Below, one piece after another: positions 26,501 to 36,400 of a stretch of DNA of 64,000 bases. The stretch covers positions 1,674,001 to 1,738,000 of the forward strand of contig NW_024037076.1 in assembly GCF_015706575.1 (NCBI RefSeq), given 5' to 3'. The translations under genes and the position numbers were made by a program. How positions within the stretch are numbered: the stretch's first letter is position 1; each line of letters opens with the position of its first letter. The notes under the pieces are model-generated. The model saw only the letters and a list, made by a program, of their open reading frames with translations, was not told the origin of the DNA and searched no databases. This stretch comes from Patiria miniata. Taxonomy: Eukaryota > Echinodermata > Asteroidea > Valvatida > Asterinidae.

Positions 26501-28852
26501 CTATGGTAAACAAAATTTCTAGAAACTTGCTTAAACCGTGAAATATGTTTGGGTTTTCCATGTACATGTAGCCTGGTTTTCATTTACAGGCGTGCAACTG
26601 GGAAGTCCCGAAAAAAGGAAATTCAATCCAGAAAGAATGTTGCAACCTGACGCCACTTTTTTTTTTTATCATGTATCATCTCAATGAAGGTCAGTCATTG
26701 CAAAAATGTTGAAAAGACACGAATGTGAGTAACATTTCCAATTTGTTAGAAAATACTTTGAAAATATTCTTGACTCTCCAAAGACTTTATGCACAACCAC
26801 TGAAGTGGCGTACATTAGTTTCATTCAATCTTTCAAAAACTTTGTACAGTGTTTTTCTACTTTTAATGGCACACATGGGAAGTAAAAAATGAGGAAATAA
26901 GCTGATCCGAGGAAAAGTTGCCTGCAATTTGAAATTTCTCAACACATGGCATTCAAAACTTTTTTTTCCATTATTTGAGAAATTACTAAGTAATTTGTCA
27001 AGTTGGTTGCAGGTACCCGATCCCATAATCTGAAACCGGTTCCTGACATCAGCGGTCGGGTACCCAGGTTCCTAGTTCCGACGCACAGCTCTGGTACTCA
27101 AGGACTTACGGTCATTCATATTTGGGAAGGCCATGGCTTTCTTTCCGGCTGGTTCGTCCCCCGATAAATCGTCCAGGGGTCTCTTGAGGCCCAGCACTGT
27201 CGGGTCACCTGCTTGTCCCGCAGGTAACGTCGACCCTCCTATCTTGGCTGCAATCTGGAACGCGCAAAAAAATCATGACTAAGACATGAGACGGAAGGCA
27301 CGGTCAAGTGGTATTGTGGAAAGATTCCCATATCTGGCCATTTTTCCATTAACCCTAACCGCCCTGAATCCTCCAAAATCCTTTTTGCAAATTGGAGGAA
27401 TTTGCAGGATTGAGGTTACATGGCAAAAGTGCATTGCTGATTTCGGAGTACGCACGGTGTCAAGGTCTTGGGCCGGACCTTGTGTTGTTTATGCTCAGCC
27501 GTGCATAAATTTAGTCTTTGATTATACTTGACATCCTCCGCACTGCTCCAGGATGTCACTGCCTCTGCCTCAGCCTATTGACAGTTATAGCCGGAGGATT
27601 TTGCAGGATTCAGGCAGTGGTCACCCCTCCATGGACCATATTCAAGAAATAACGGAGGAATTTGCAGGATTGAGGCTACATGCTATTTTTCCATGAGGCC
27701 AATTGGAGGATTTTGCAGGATTGAGGCTACATCCTAGCAAAAAGGCCTAGGGAGTTAGGGATATATGACCAATCAGCCATCAGAAAGTGGTATGTCCTAA
27801 AAAGTCAAAATTAGCAGTGACAAATTTCGATTTTTTACTGAGCAAACATTTTTCAGACCAGTCCCATAGGGTTTGTGCACAGGGTGAAAATTGATGGCCA
27901 GATATGGGAATCTTTCCGGTATTGTAAGTTAGACACCCTTTAGCCACTACATTGTGTTCCTTGGCTTTTATATCTATCAGTTCGACAACAAGATTTTTTT
28001 TATATGAACGTTACTGGGGATATCATGAATAGAAAGTAATGATTTGAAATGTTTTTTTAAAATAATAAAAGGCATAATTTTAAATTAAAGCCTTGATGAC
28101 TATTACTAATTTCAACGTAATGAAATCAAAAAACAATGAAAATATTGAGAAACATACATTTTTCCCCACTAAAATTTGTTTGTTAAAATAAAATAAAAAT
28201 TCTCCACTGAAAAAAAAAGGGGGAAAAAAACCAAGTAGGCCCGATGAAGCACCATGCAAAACTCACCAATTTGTTTTTAATCCTCGAACAATACAGAAAA
28301 ACAGACAACTATTCTGTTATCAAACACATAATTTTTTGGCATATCGCATTTCTTGTTGATAACACCCTGCCTTTGAAAGTTGTGTTTTAGTTGAACAGGC
28401 TAGGCCTACACTCGAAATTCGAAAAAAAAAAATTATCCCCAAAACTTATCTTGACATGTTCAACGTTGATTTTATATTCTTGTATATTCAATCACTCATT
28501 TTCAAGAAAACACTTCTTCTTTGGAAACAACCACGAAGTAATACAAATGGCCAGAGTAAGAACGTGTTGAAAAAAATCCACGGCCATGCGGGCATTGTGT
28601 CGGAAATGCACGGCTCATACATTCACCAAGTACAGTAACAATTATCACAAAGGGAAACATGTGCTACGTCACTGTAGAAAATCCCGCCGCCCGATATGGA
28701 TGAATGAAGGTCCAACTTTACAACCCAAATTTACCCATTTCTACTCCACAAATCATACAAACCTGCTTGGCCCTCTGTACCGCGTCAGCAAAAGCTGATT
28801 TTCCGTCGTTGGAGATAGAAGCTGGGGGAGCGACGGCCTGAAAATCGGTCAT
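9775..28852 (-). CDS. FUBP: Far upstream element-binding protein (FUBP family), 4 KH domains
   Basis: This single-stranded DNA/RNA-binding regulator of transcription and splicing has 19 exons (minus strand): 28852-28763, 27254-27110, 26072-26030, 25765-25713, 25306-25235, 23811-23748, 22769-22640, 22082-21984, 20949-20917, 19834-19736, 18939-18739, 18351-18156, 16751-16600, 15795-15749, 14521-14383, 13308-13134, 12240-12169, 10735-10563 and 9795-9775 (stop). All phases agree, giving 667 aa against about 644 for human FUBP1. The N-terminus is [16 protein letters not shown] loops are GRGG (about residue 112), GKKG (about 186), GKKG (about 288) and GRGG (about 405, split between exons 12 and 13). 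KH3 and KH4 are linked by [10 protein letters not shown]. The C-terminus is Gly/Gln-rich with Tyr-motif repeats ([35 protein letters not shown]), the activating region of the family, and ends ATGYPQ. FUBP1 versus FUBP3 cannot be settled; an unduplicated ancestral gene is likely. Confidence 0.93.
9965..10290 (+). mobile_element. Decayed TTAA-flanked element, family 1
   Basis: Repeats of gattttgatggattcagga and the end ggggttagggttaa match the 3' end of the better-preserved copies at 15,167-15,568, 27,353, 42,074 and 60,189. The left end is lost. It lies in the last FUBP intron. Confidence 0.5.
11000..11212 (+). repeat. Minisatellite, 10-bp unit (gacatgtgat / gacttgtgat)
   Basis: About 20 units of gacatgtgat with variants gacttgtgat and gacctgtgat lie in a FUBP intron. 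The unit is of the same type as arrays at 21.6, 31.3 and 40.6 kb. Confidence 0.9.
14655..14884. mobile_element. Hairpin element with about 108-bp arms
   Basis: The left arm from aataatgagaggtttg to cagtatgctct pairs with the right arm ending ctttcattatt. Only about 13 bases (gaccgtcttcagg) separate the arms. It lies in a FUBP intron and has no coding capacity. The central words resemble terminal sequences seen in some Penelope-like retroelements, but I cannot prove that origin. Confidence 0.8.
15167..15568 (+). mobile_element. TTAA-flanked element, family 1 (about 402 bp)
   Basis: TTAA at 15,163-15,166 and 15,569-15,572 flank an element starting ccctaaccgccctgaatcc and ending ggcctagggagttgggg. 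Inside are aaggtcttgggccagacctt, tttgctcagccatgcat and repeated ggattttgcaggattgaggc. TTAA target duplication with ccctaac/gttrggg ends is typical of piggyBac- or Kolobok-type non-autonomous elements. Confidence 0.75.
16785..17835 (-). repeat. Minisatellite, 20-bp unit, about 1.05 kb
   Basis: About 50 units of gagtactttgccatgagcat, with variants (gagtac, gagtat, taatttgcc), fill the FUBP intron that interrupts KH4. Left-hand units end mostly in gcat and right-hand units mostly in gtat or gtac. Long open frames of the [12 protein letters not shown] type on the minus strand arise because a 20-bp unit cycles through all frames without stops. They are not genes. Confidence 0.95.
17850..18110 (+). 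repeat. Direct repeat of 16,315-16,565 flanking the minisatellite
   Basis: The segment from about 17,862 (gtgtagcctggtctactatc) to 18,110 repeats about 16,322-16,565, including tagcgaaatcctggctagga and gtgcagggttctagcaggat. The two copies bracket exon 13 and the 20-bp minisatellite, so a segmental duplication or paired insertion happened here. Confidence 0.75.
18421..18715 (+). repeat. Minisatellite, 21-bp unit (taacatcctcctaacccaggt)
   Basis: About 14 units with small variants sit in the intron between the KH3 exon (18,739-18,939) and the linker exon of FUBP. The array ends about 20 bp from the KH3 exon donor. Confidence 0.9.
19985..20055 (+). repeat. Short tandem, 19-bp unit, about 3 copies
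   Basis: The unit gaatggggagtttggggtt repeats three times in a FUBP intron. Confidence 0.8.
20543..20577 (+). repeat. (CAGA)n microsatellite
   Basis: About eight cagacaga-type units lie in a FUBP intron. Confidence 0.9.
21610..21760 (+). repeat. Minisatellite, about 10-12 bp unit (gtccagtcacaa / gtccatcacaa)
   Basis: About 14 units lie in a FUBP intron. The core cacaagtcc is the complement of the gacttgtg core at 11 kb. Confidence 0.9.
22277..22560 (-). mobile_element. Element related to 24,490-25,006 (family 2)
   Basis: It shares ctggtcagcc, gcacacctgtgaa, gcctgctagactg, ttccagcatctacgaac, tcagtgtaacaatatttt and a terminal ttctctttaa with the complete element at 24,490-25,006 and with 35,275-35,680. 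The copy is degraded at its left end. Confidence 0.6.
22824..23205. mobile_element. Hairpin element, about 380 bp
   Basis: The left arm runs from gggacgattgttttagtgaa through cttttagtacaagaatc to ggatcacaaaa. It pairs with the right arm ending cttcactaaaacaatccgccc. The arms are imperfect. It lies in the FUBP intron upstream of the KH2 exon. Confidence 0.75.
23901..24332 (+). mobile_element. TTAA-flanked element, family 1
   Basis: TTAA at 23,897-23,900 and 24,333-24,336 flank ccctaaccca...ggggttaggg. The centre is an internal tandem of ggaggattgaggatgaatggtg type. It lies in a FUBP intron. Confidence 0.7.
24337..25110 (+). mobile_element. Family 1 element split by a TTAA insertion
   Basis: The outer parts (24,337-24,489 and 25,007-25,110) match the family 1 order: aaggtctgaattgtaccttg, gctgagccatgcatgaa, then cagtgattcttggaggattttgcag. 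They are separated by the family 2 element at 24,490-25,006. Confidence 0.65.
24490..25006 (+). mobile_element. TTAA-flanked element, family 2 (517 bp)
   Basis: TTAA at 24,486-24,489 and 25,007-25,010 flank an element starting agggaatgtacatt and ending ttgtattttccct (terminal inverted repeat agggaa). A short inner hairpin, ccaacgttggtc...gccgttgg, lies at about 24,825-24,860. It has no coding capacity. Its insertion inside a family 1 copy fixes their relative ages. Confidence 0.75.
25390..25686 (+). mobile_element. 5'-truncated TTAA element, family 1
   Basis: The segment matches family 1 from tgttcggccatgcatg onward and ends gggggttaggg before TTAA at 25,687-25,690. The left end is missing. 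It lies between FUBP exons 5 and 4. Confidence 0.6.
27314..27925. mobile_element. Hairpin element interrupted by a family 1 copy
   Basis: The word ggaaagattcccatatctgg (about 27,318) has its complement at about 27,894-27,922. Between them, TTAA at 27,349-27,352 starts a family 1 element (ccctaaccgccctgaatcc) that ends near gggagttaggg at about 27,762 without an intact right TTAA. The family 1 copy landed inside an older inverted-repeat element. Confidence 0.65.
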
Positions 28853-29040
28853 TTTCGTCCTACTCTCGGAGTGCAAAATGGCCTCTCATCGGCACACAGA
28901 TGTCGAGAATGCATGCACTGCTAATTTGCATATCATGCGCATGCAGTGACGCGTTTGACGTCATGGAAAAACGTTCCTAACAGCAGAGAGGGCGCTATGC
29001 ATAATTAACGGCGCTAGTAAATAAACTGCCAAAGCACCCC
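28853..29040 (-). promoter_or_regulatory. FUBP promoter with CRE, octamer and NRF1-like sites
   Basis: Upstream of the ATG at 28,852 lie a perfect cAMP-response element TGACGTCA (28,956-28,963), a perfect octamer ATTTGCAT (28,924-28,931) and a TGCGCATGC word resembling the NRF1 site (28,935-28,943). The clustering within about 110 bp of the start codon is what supports promoter function. The transcription start is not visible. Confidence 0.5.
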
Positions 29041-30487
29041 GGTGATATTGATATCTCACTTCCAAAAATTCAGGAAAAATACTCCAAACTTTCCAAGGTA
29101 TTTGAGACACACATCAAATTAAAGTTTACTTCATCATCTTATATTTTCTGTACTATTTTTGGGACTAATCCGCTAACTTTTGGGAGAACTTTCCGTCCAA
29201 AGATGTTCACCCCATACAATAGTCTTCAAAGAGCCCACTTTTTTTGTAAGAAACCCTCAAGTTCATGGTCCAAAAAATGCTCTAATAGAAAAAACAACTT
29301 TGTGATTTGGCCGGCGTGGGCAATCCGTAAGCCGACATGTTTGTTGCGCAAAAACATCCTAATTTTTTTTTTCAAAAGGTTACAGATGTCTGAAATCGAG
29401 TAAAAGTAATTTTTTTTAAAATAAAACTTACAAGTTGACCATCTGTTCAGACTGTTTCAAGGGGGAAAAGAAACCCTCAAATTTGTTGAGCAAATTCAGC
29501 AACAGTCCTTCTAACATGTCCAAGCAAATTAGTGGTTATATTGAGGGCAATATGTACAATTCAAAGTTTTCCTCCAAATAACCATAAACACAAAATCATA
29601 TTCAAGAAGGCAAAAAATGACAATTATTACACTGTAGAGACATATTTGTAAGTTTATTACATTTCTTTTCTTTTCAAGGCATATTTTTGATAATTCGTAA
29701 TTATACTTTTCAATTCAGTAATTTCGTACATAACAAATTTTAAGATTCTAGATGCTCTGTTGTGCGATATGAGGCAATTTCTGACCACTTTTTTGAGGAA
29801 AAAATGGTGGTGTACACGGTGGCGACGTCACTTAAAAAAAAAATTGGGTTCGTTTTTGGCCACTGGATCCACCGTTGTTAAGTTATTCTACTACATCATA
29901 CAAAAAACTTCTGTAGACTACACAAAGATTGTAAGTATACCTCTGGTAAACTAATGTCTAAACTGTGAAAATGATGAACACAGCTAGAATATATGGGATG
30001 ATTATGTGCCACACTTTTTCAAGCATTCTGGTGATCTTATATAAGACAGTCAGCATAAAAAAATGAAATAAAAAAAACCACATTAAAAACAATAAGGCCA
30101 GATATTCTGGAGCCAATAGTTTTATTGTGATTGTTTTTTTTTTAATAATCTGTCTTTTTACATGCAACTTGGATTTAAAGCCCAGCACTGGGCTAGAAAA
30201 AATAAACAAGATGGGTACCTTGTGCCATGCAACAAGAAGTTTGATATATTTCAAGTTTGGTACAAGACCTCTGATTGTCTACCTCTTGGAAATGTTATAA
30301 CTGTGAGTTTGAACACTTTGCATAAGAACTGAGAAAATGTTTACAAATTCAACTTGAAGGCGCTCTTTTAATAACGTAGATGACACACACTTTTTTCACA
30401 GAAACTGGAGACTAGAATTCTCTCGGAACTCACAAACACAAATACATGTGTATATTTTAAATACAAAATAAAAGACACTAGGACGAC
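29041..30487. other. FUBP-PTPA spacer
   Basis: This A/T-rich spacer lies between two genes of the same orientation and shows no gene. It contains a copy of the tgcgatatgaggcaattt module (about 29,760) and, on the minus strand, an AATAAA at 30,126-30,121 that may serve PTPA. Confidence 0.5.
30121..30126 (-). terminator. Candidate PTPA polyadenylation signal
   Basis: TTTATT on the plus strand is AATAAA on the minus strand, about 360 nt past the PTPA stop codon. Other A/T-rich hexamers exist nearby, so this is only a candidate. Confidence 0.3.
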
Positions 30488-33400
30488 TCAAGTTGCTTTC
30501 TCAAAACTCAAGACGGTCCCAAATAGAAAATGCTGCACGATAGGAAACTTCTGTAAAACCTGAAAATACAAACAAAACGAAAAGACAAACGTCAGTTACA
30601 CAAATTGAAGAACAACTTAAGTAAAATTATGAAAAACAGAATGAAACAGTCACTTTAAACTCAGTGATTTTTATACTGGTCTAGAAAGACCTGAAACTTC
30701 ACGAGACAGACTTGTCCAGATTGACATGAGACTTGACCAGAGTAACTTGACCAGATTGACATGAGACTTGTCCAGATTGACATGAGACTTGACCAGAGTA
30801 ACTTGACCAGATTGACATGAGACTTGACCAGAGTGACTTGAGACTTGACCTGAATGATCTGAGACTTGACCAGAGTGGCTTGAGACTTGACCAGAGTGAC
30901 TTGAGACTTGACATGAATGATCTGAGACTTGACCAGAGTGACTTGAGACTTGACCAGAGTGACTTGAGACTTGATCAGAGTGACTTGAGACTTGACCAGA
31001 TTGACAAGAGACTTGAACAGAGTGACTTGAGACTGGACGTGAGTAACTTGAGACTTGACCAGAGTGACTTGAGATTTCACCTTTAAGACTTACCTCTGCT
31101 TTGTACATCTTGACGAGTCCTGTGTTAATCTTCTCCCAATAAGGTACCGACGTCATCCCCCAGAGAGTTGGTGAATGCTCAAAGAATGGCCCTGTCTTGC
31201 ACTGGACAATCACACAAAGAAACAGAGTTGCTCTCAAGTTATCACAAGTCATGACAAGTTATAACAAGTCACAACAAATCATCATAAGTCATAACAAATC
31301 ATCATAAATCATCACAAGTTATCACAATCATCACAAGTCATGACAAGTCATCACAAGTCATCATCAGTCATCACAAGTTATCACATGTCACCACAAGTCA
31401 TAACAAATCATCATAAGTCATAACATATCATCATAAGTCATCACAAGTCATCACAAGTCATCATAAGTCATCACAAGTCATCATAAGTCATCACAAGTTA
31501 TCACAATCATCACAAGTCATCACAAGTCATCACAATTTATCACAAGTCATCTCAGGTATCACAATTCATCACAAGCCATCACAAGTTATCACAAATCCTA
31601 ACAAATTATCACAAGTTTCACAAGTCATCACAAGTCATTTTAGGTTAGCACAATTCATCACCAGTCATCACAAGTCATCTAAAGTCATTGCAAGTTACTA
31701 CAAGTCATCACAAGTTATCATAAATCATATCAAATTATCACAAGTTTCACAAGTCATCACAAGTCATCACTAGTCATCACAAGCCATCACAAGCAATCAC
31801 AAGTCATCACAAGTCGTCACAGATCAATCACTAGTCAATCGCTATCCAGTGCCCAGTCAAGTTACAAGTTATTCGATTGAACTATGACAACAGAATCATG
31901 TTTCTTCCCACTTTACTTGTGATTTGACTTGAGATTGATTGTGATTTGAATCGAGATTGACTCGCAATAGATGATGGACTGATTGGATAAAGTGCATCAA
32001 ATTAGGTTTTGCCCTTCACCGACGTTTAAACACTGTACAGTGTGTTACCTCCCGAGTGAAAGATGGAAAAATCACTCGGGTGGGACTCGAACCCACGACC
32101 TCCTGCTTTCTAGTGCAGATGTCTTACTACTCGACCACCGAGCTAACGGGATCGGTTGGCTGGTTCGAATCTGATGTACATAGCAGCGGGTACCGCATAA
32201 ACTATTATAAGATGGAATTGAAGGGCAAAAGGGCAAAACCTAATTTGATTTATATCACCCCGACGCAACATCCCATCTTATAATGGATAAAGTGCATTGA
32301 ACGATCCATCAGCTCCATTATGAAGAATAAGTAGAAGAGTTACTGAAATGGTGCATCTTACTTCATGGATGTATCGAATGCATTCCATGAACATGTACTC
32401 TTTGCTGTGCTCAACTGCCATTTTCTGTTCACTGAAATCTTTCGGCAAGAGTGGTGCATGAGCTGCAATAAAAAGTAATAAGTCCATTTTATTTGCCAAT
32501 GCCAATAAGCCATTTGCGAGGTAAATTTGAATAAAATCTGGAACGCTCAATCCAATGCATTTTTCTACTAGAAGCATTCTCCCGACCAAAGAGACTGTTA
32601 CTATATCACGTGATTCGGGGCACGCCTTATGCTAGCGACCCCCAGCTCCGGCATGGTCTGGTGTCTTTGTGCCATTCTCAGCCATTGTGAACAACGTATT
32701 GGTGCTGAGTGCCTTTTTGTAGCTATGCAAGAGCTTGCCCCGAATCATGTGATTAGCAACAGTGTCTTTGGTCTGCAGAATTCAAAGTTAAAATGTGCCC
32801 AGCATTCTGAGCAAGTCAGTGTAAAAGATGTTTTTCAAAAGTAAATCCCAAAGGGTATAGGTTACTCGCAAATGGCTTATTGGGTTTTTTAATTCACTTT
32901 TATTTCATGGCTTGTATACTATTTCTTAAAAACATGTATAGTCGACATATTAAAGACTACAAATATCAATAAATCTGAAAATAAAAAAAATAAAAAAAAA
33001 AAAATCAATGTTTTTTTGCATTTTTCTTCACCAGTCTGTGCCAAGTTTGGTCTCATTTGTGTTGGAATGCCTCACAATTGTGTGTATGTTCATCTGGAAT
33101 ACAGCTTACAAATCGTGGAGTGCTGTGGCCTCGTGGTTAAGGGCACTGATTTGTGGTCTGTGGGTAAAGCTGCCGGTTGTGGGTTCGAGTCCAGCCCGGT
33201 CATGGTGCGTGTGCCCTTGGGCAAGGCACTTTGTCACTCATTGCTTCTCTCCACCCAGGAGTAAATGGGTACCTGTGAGGGCAGAGATGGTGATTGAATA
33301 AGCTTGCTTGCGCCTAACAGGCAGCATCGAGCTGTATACTCCCCAGGGAGCTGAGATGGTATTTGGAATGTTTAATTGGCCCAATGATCAGGGGTAATGA

Positions 33401-36400
33401 TAATACTGTAAGCGCTGTGATTTAGTTTACTAATAAGAGCGTTCTTAAATGCCGATCTACTCACTTGTTAGCTGTGCACTGCCCCAGATGTAGGGTATAA
33501 ATTGAAAGTCGTCCAGTCCCCACACGCCGTGACTTCCTGCCGGTTCCATGTGGTACCACGTTTGTAGTCGTCTGGTTACCTCTAAGTACCTGGGATTGAG
33601 AGTACAGAGCATGAAAAAGAATTCACATATGTGGCCGGCTCCACTAAAAAGGGTATTAAGTCGCGCTGAGCATTATTGTGTAATGGCCTGTTCAACATTG
33701 AGAGGGTGAAAATTTCGTCAAAATGTGATCTTCATTTTTTGTCATAATGACATCTTTAATACCTACAGTTTCAGGTTTCATTCACATTTTGTGTGCATCG
33801 TTCTGTTGTTCTATAACAAAGCCAGCTATTTCAAAGCCTGTTTTCTCAGTTGTGTAATTTGAACTCTAAGGAAGTAATTAATATGCAAATACCTCATATC
33901 TCCAGAACGGGAGGGGCTATGGAGCTCTATTATATACCAAGTGAAAGCTTACATTGTCGGCTTTCCAACCATGTATATTTATAACTCAATCTCACTTTTT
34001 TGCGACATAATACCCTTTTTTGTGGAGCCGGTCACATATACCTAAGACAGTTTACCCATTCCAATTGGTCGAGAGCCCGTCACATGGCCGGTCTTAAATG
34101 AATGATAAAGACATGGCTGGCTGGTCTTTTCCAGTGTCACATGAAATTTGACTTGTACGAAATCCAGTGCCTTTTACCGTTCTATTGGTTGAACGTTCAC
34201 CATCCTCACAAAAGCATGGGCAATACTACCAGTGAGTCAGTATTTCATAGTCTGAAATTCACCACGCACTCACCACAGCTGCATCCACTCGTCAGCGCGC
34301 AGTACGTAGGATGCGCGTGCCAATTTCCATAAAAGGAGTTATTTACGTCTTACTCGCGAGCTGGACACAACATTATAGCTAGAGGGGTGTTTTGAAAAAC
34401 AGAAAGCAAAATGGTCGAACAATATTGTTGGAAAATTTCAATTTTAGACTTGTTTTGACTGTAGGACCGAAAAGTTTGGATGTTTTGCCCCAAAAAATAT
34501 ATGAATGGTAATAAAAATACGTGCTTGGTCGGTATTAAACACTGTGTTTAAGACTGGTTGGAGTCTGGAATGCTGATATTTACCCAAGGCAAATATTCGC
34601 ATTCCAATATTCAATGAGATTTTATTTTTTCAGAGTTGTTGGACAAATAATGTAGGAAAAAGTAGAAATTTCAAGAAAAACAGTCAGAAAAGTTGGAGCA
34701 AGGTAAAACGAAAAAAAACTGGACAAAGGAAAAGTCGGAATAGTCGAAGGCTTGCCTTGGGTTGGAACCTCGCTTGTTTAATTTTACTTTCTTCCCAAAA
34801 TGCAACTAAGGTCTCAAAACTTGTTTCAAAGAAATCACTGCTAGTTGTGCTACCTTTTAAAAACTCCCAGTGCAACTTCCATGGACTCAGCTTCTGTTAG
34901 GACCCGTAGTTTGTACAGGCAGCACAGGAACGCTGCGTAGTTCATCTCGTGGCCGGAGCCGTAGTCTATCCGCGTGGCGTTCCCGAAGCCGTCGTTCAGG
35001 TAGCCCTTGAGTTCCCGGACAGCTGGGTGTTGCTCCTCGGGCACAACTGCTTGGATTAACGATTCCGAACTCTGCAGAGGGATGAGAGTTAAAGGCAACA
35101 TACAACATTTGCAAACATCAAAAAATGAAACTACCACATTATGATGAAATGCCTTACTTGACTGTAAGTGAATAATACAGGCATGCAACTTGGAGTTAAC
35201 AAAAAACGAGGAAATTCCAATCTTTACAAGACATTGATCCGAGGAAAAGTTGCATGCCTGATAATAGTCTCAAGCATTCTGTAAAATCATGGCACCTGGT
35301 GTGCTGTCATTTTCAAGAAAAGTGGGATTTTTGTATCAATTTCCAACGATGGTCGGTCGACCATCGTTGGGAAAACTGGCTTTTTTCAAATACTGCCTCA
35401 AATTTACCAAATTTAGTCAGTCCACATTTTGTTTGCAATCGGTTACACATCTGTGAACGGGTGCAAGCCAGCTAGACTGGTTCCCTGACCTTACAATTCC
35501 CTGACGGCTTTAAATTGCTCTGTTTCATCTGATGTGGGGTCAGGGAAGCAGACATTTTTCTTTTTTCATTGTTTTCCAGCATCTATAAACAGGTCAGTGT
35601 AACGGTATTTGCTATAAAATACTAACCCCAAATTTATCCATTTCTGAGAATTACAGCAAAAGCAATGCTTTATATTCCCATTATAATGGTCCAGTGGTAA
35701 CTATATTTGACTCATGTACGATGGTGCGAGGGTTCGAACCCGGCCAGGAACATGGTGTTTGTGCCCTTGGGCAAGACACTTAACAACAATTCTCTCCACC
35801 CTGGAGAAGGCGGGTGAAAAAAAATTGATTAAATTGCGGAGAACTTCAATTGCTAATGACTTACTTCACATAGTTTCTTGTGCCAATCTCTGTAAGCTTT
35901 GTTGCCATAGCGCTGTGGTTGGTCCGTGGGAGGCATTTCATCCATCCACGTGTTTAAAGTGTCCAGCATCTCGATCAGTTTCTTGCAAATCTGCAGCCAA
36001 AGAGTCAAATACAGGATGAATGAAAAAAAAAATGGAACCCAAATATCCAAAAATATATTTCATATTTAAACAAACTATGTAGCTAGCACCAACAATAATA
36101 ATGACTGAAAAGCCAATTTCATGCACTACTGTAAAATGAAAAAATTACTTAAATTGCTCGATCCATTCAAAGAATATCACCATTTAAACACAATAACCCT
36201 TAAACCGCTTTCGTCCAAAATTGTGATTTCAAGAATCGTCGGGAACAATTGTCATCAAAGATCACCAGCGATAAATCTTCAGTTTAATATTTAAAAATAT
36301 CCAAGAAAGTCCTTTGGAAGGCCTGTCTTTTGGAAAAAGGTGTATTTTATAAATCATATTGTTTGCCCGAGTAGGGCTGTTAATAAAGATATTGTGTACC

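Noticed and set aside
30661..31086. Repeat proteins VKSQVTL and RLDQSDL on opposite strands
   Set aside because: Both come from one intronic minisatellite in PTPA; open frames on both strands show period effects, not coding.
31235..31830. CRISPR-like array
   Set aside because: The unit is a 10-bp tandem without spacers, in an intron of an animal gene.
32056..32283. Frames with GGTRTHDLL / VGLEPTTSC
   Set aside because: These are translations of the tRNA-like head of a SINE.
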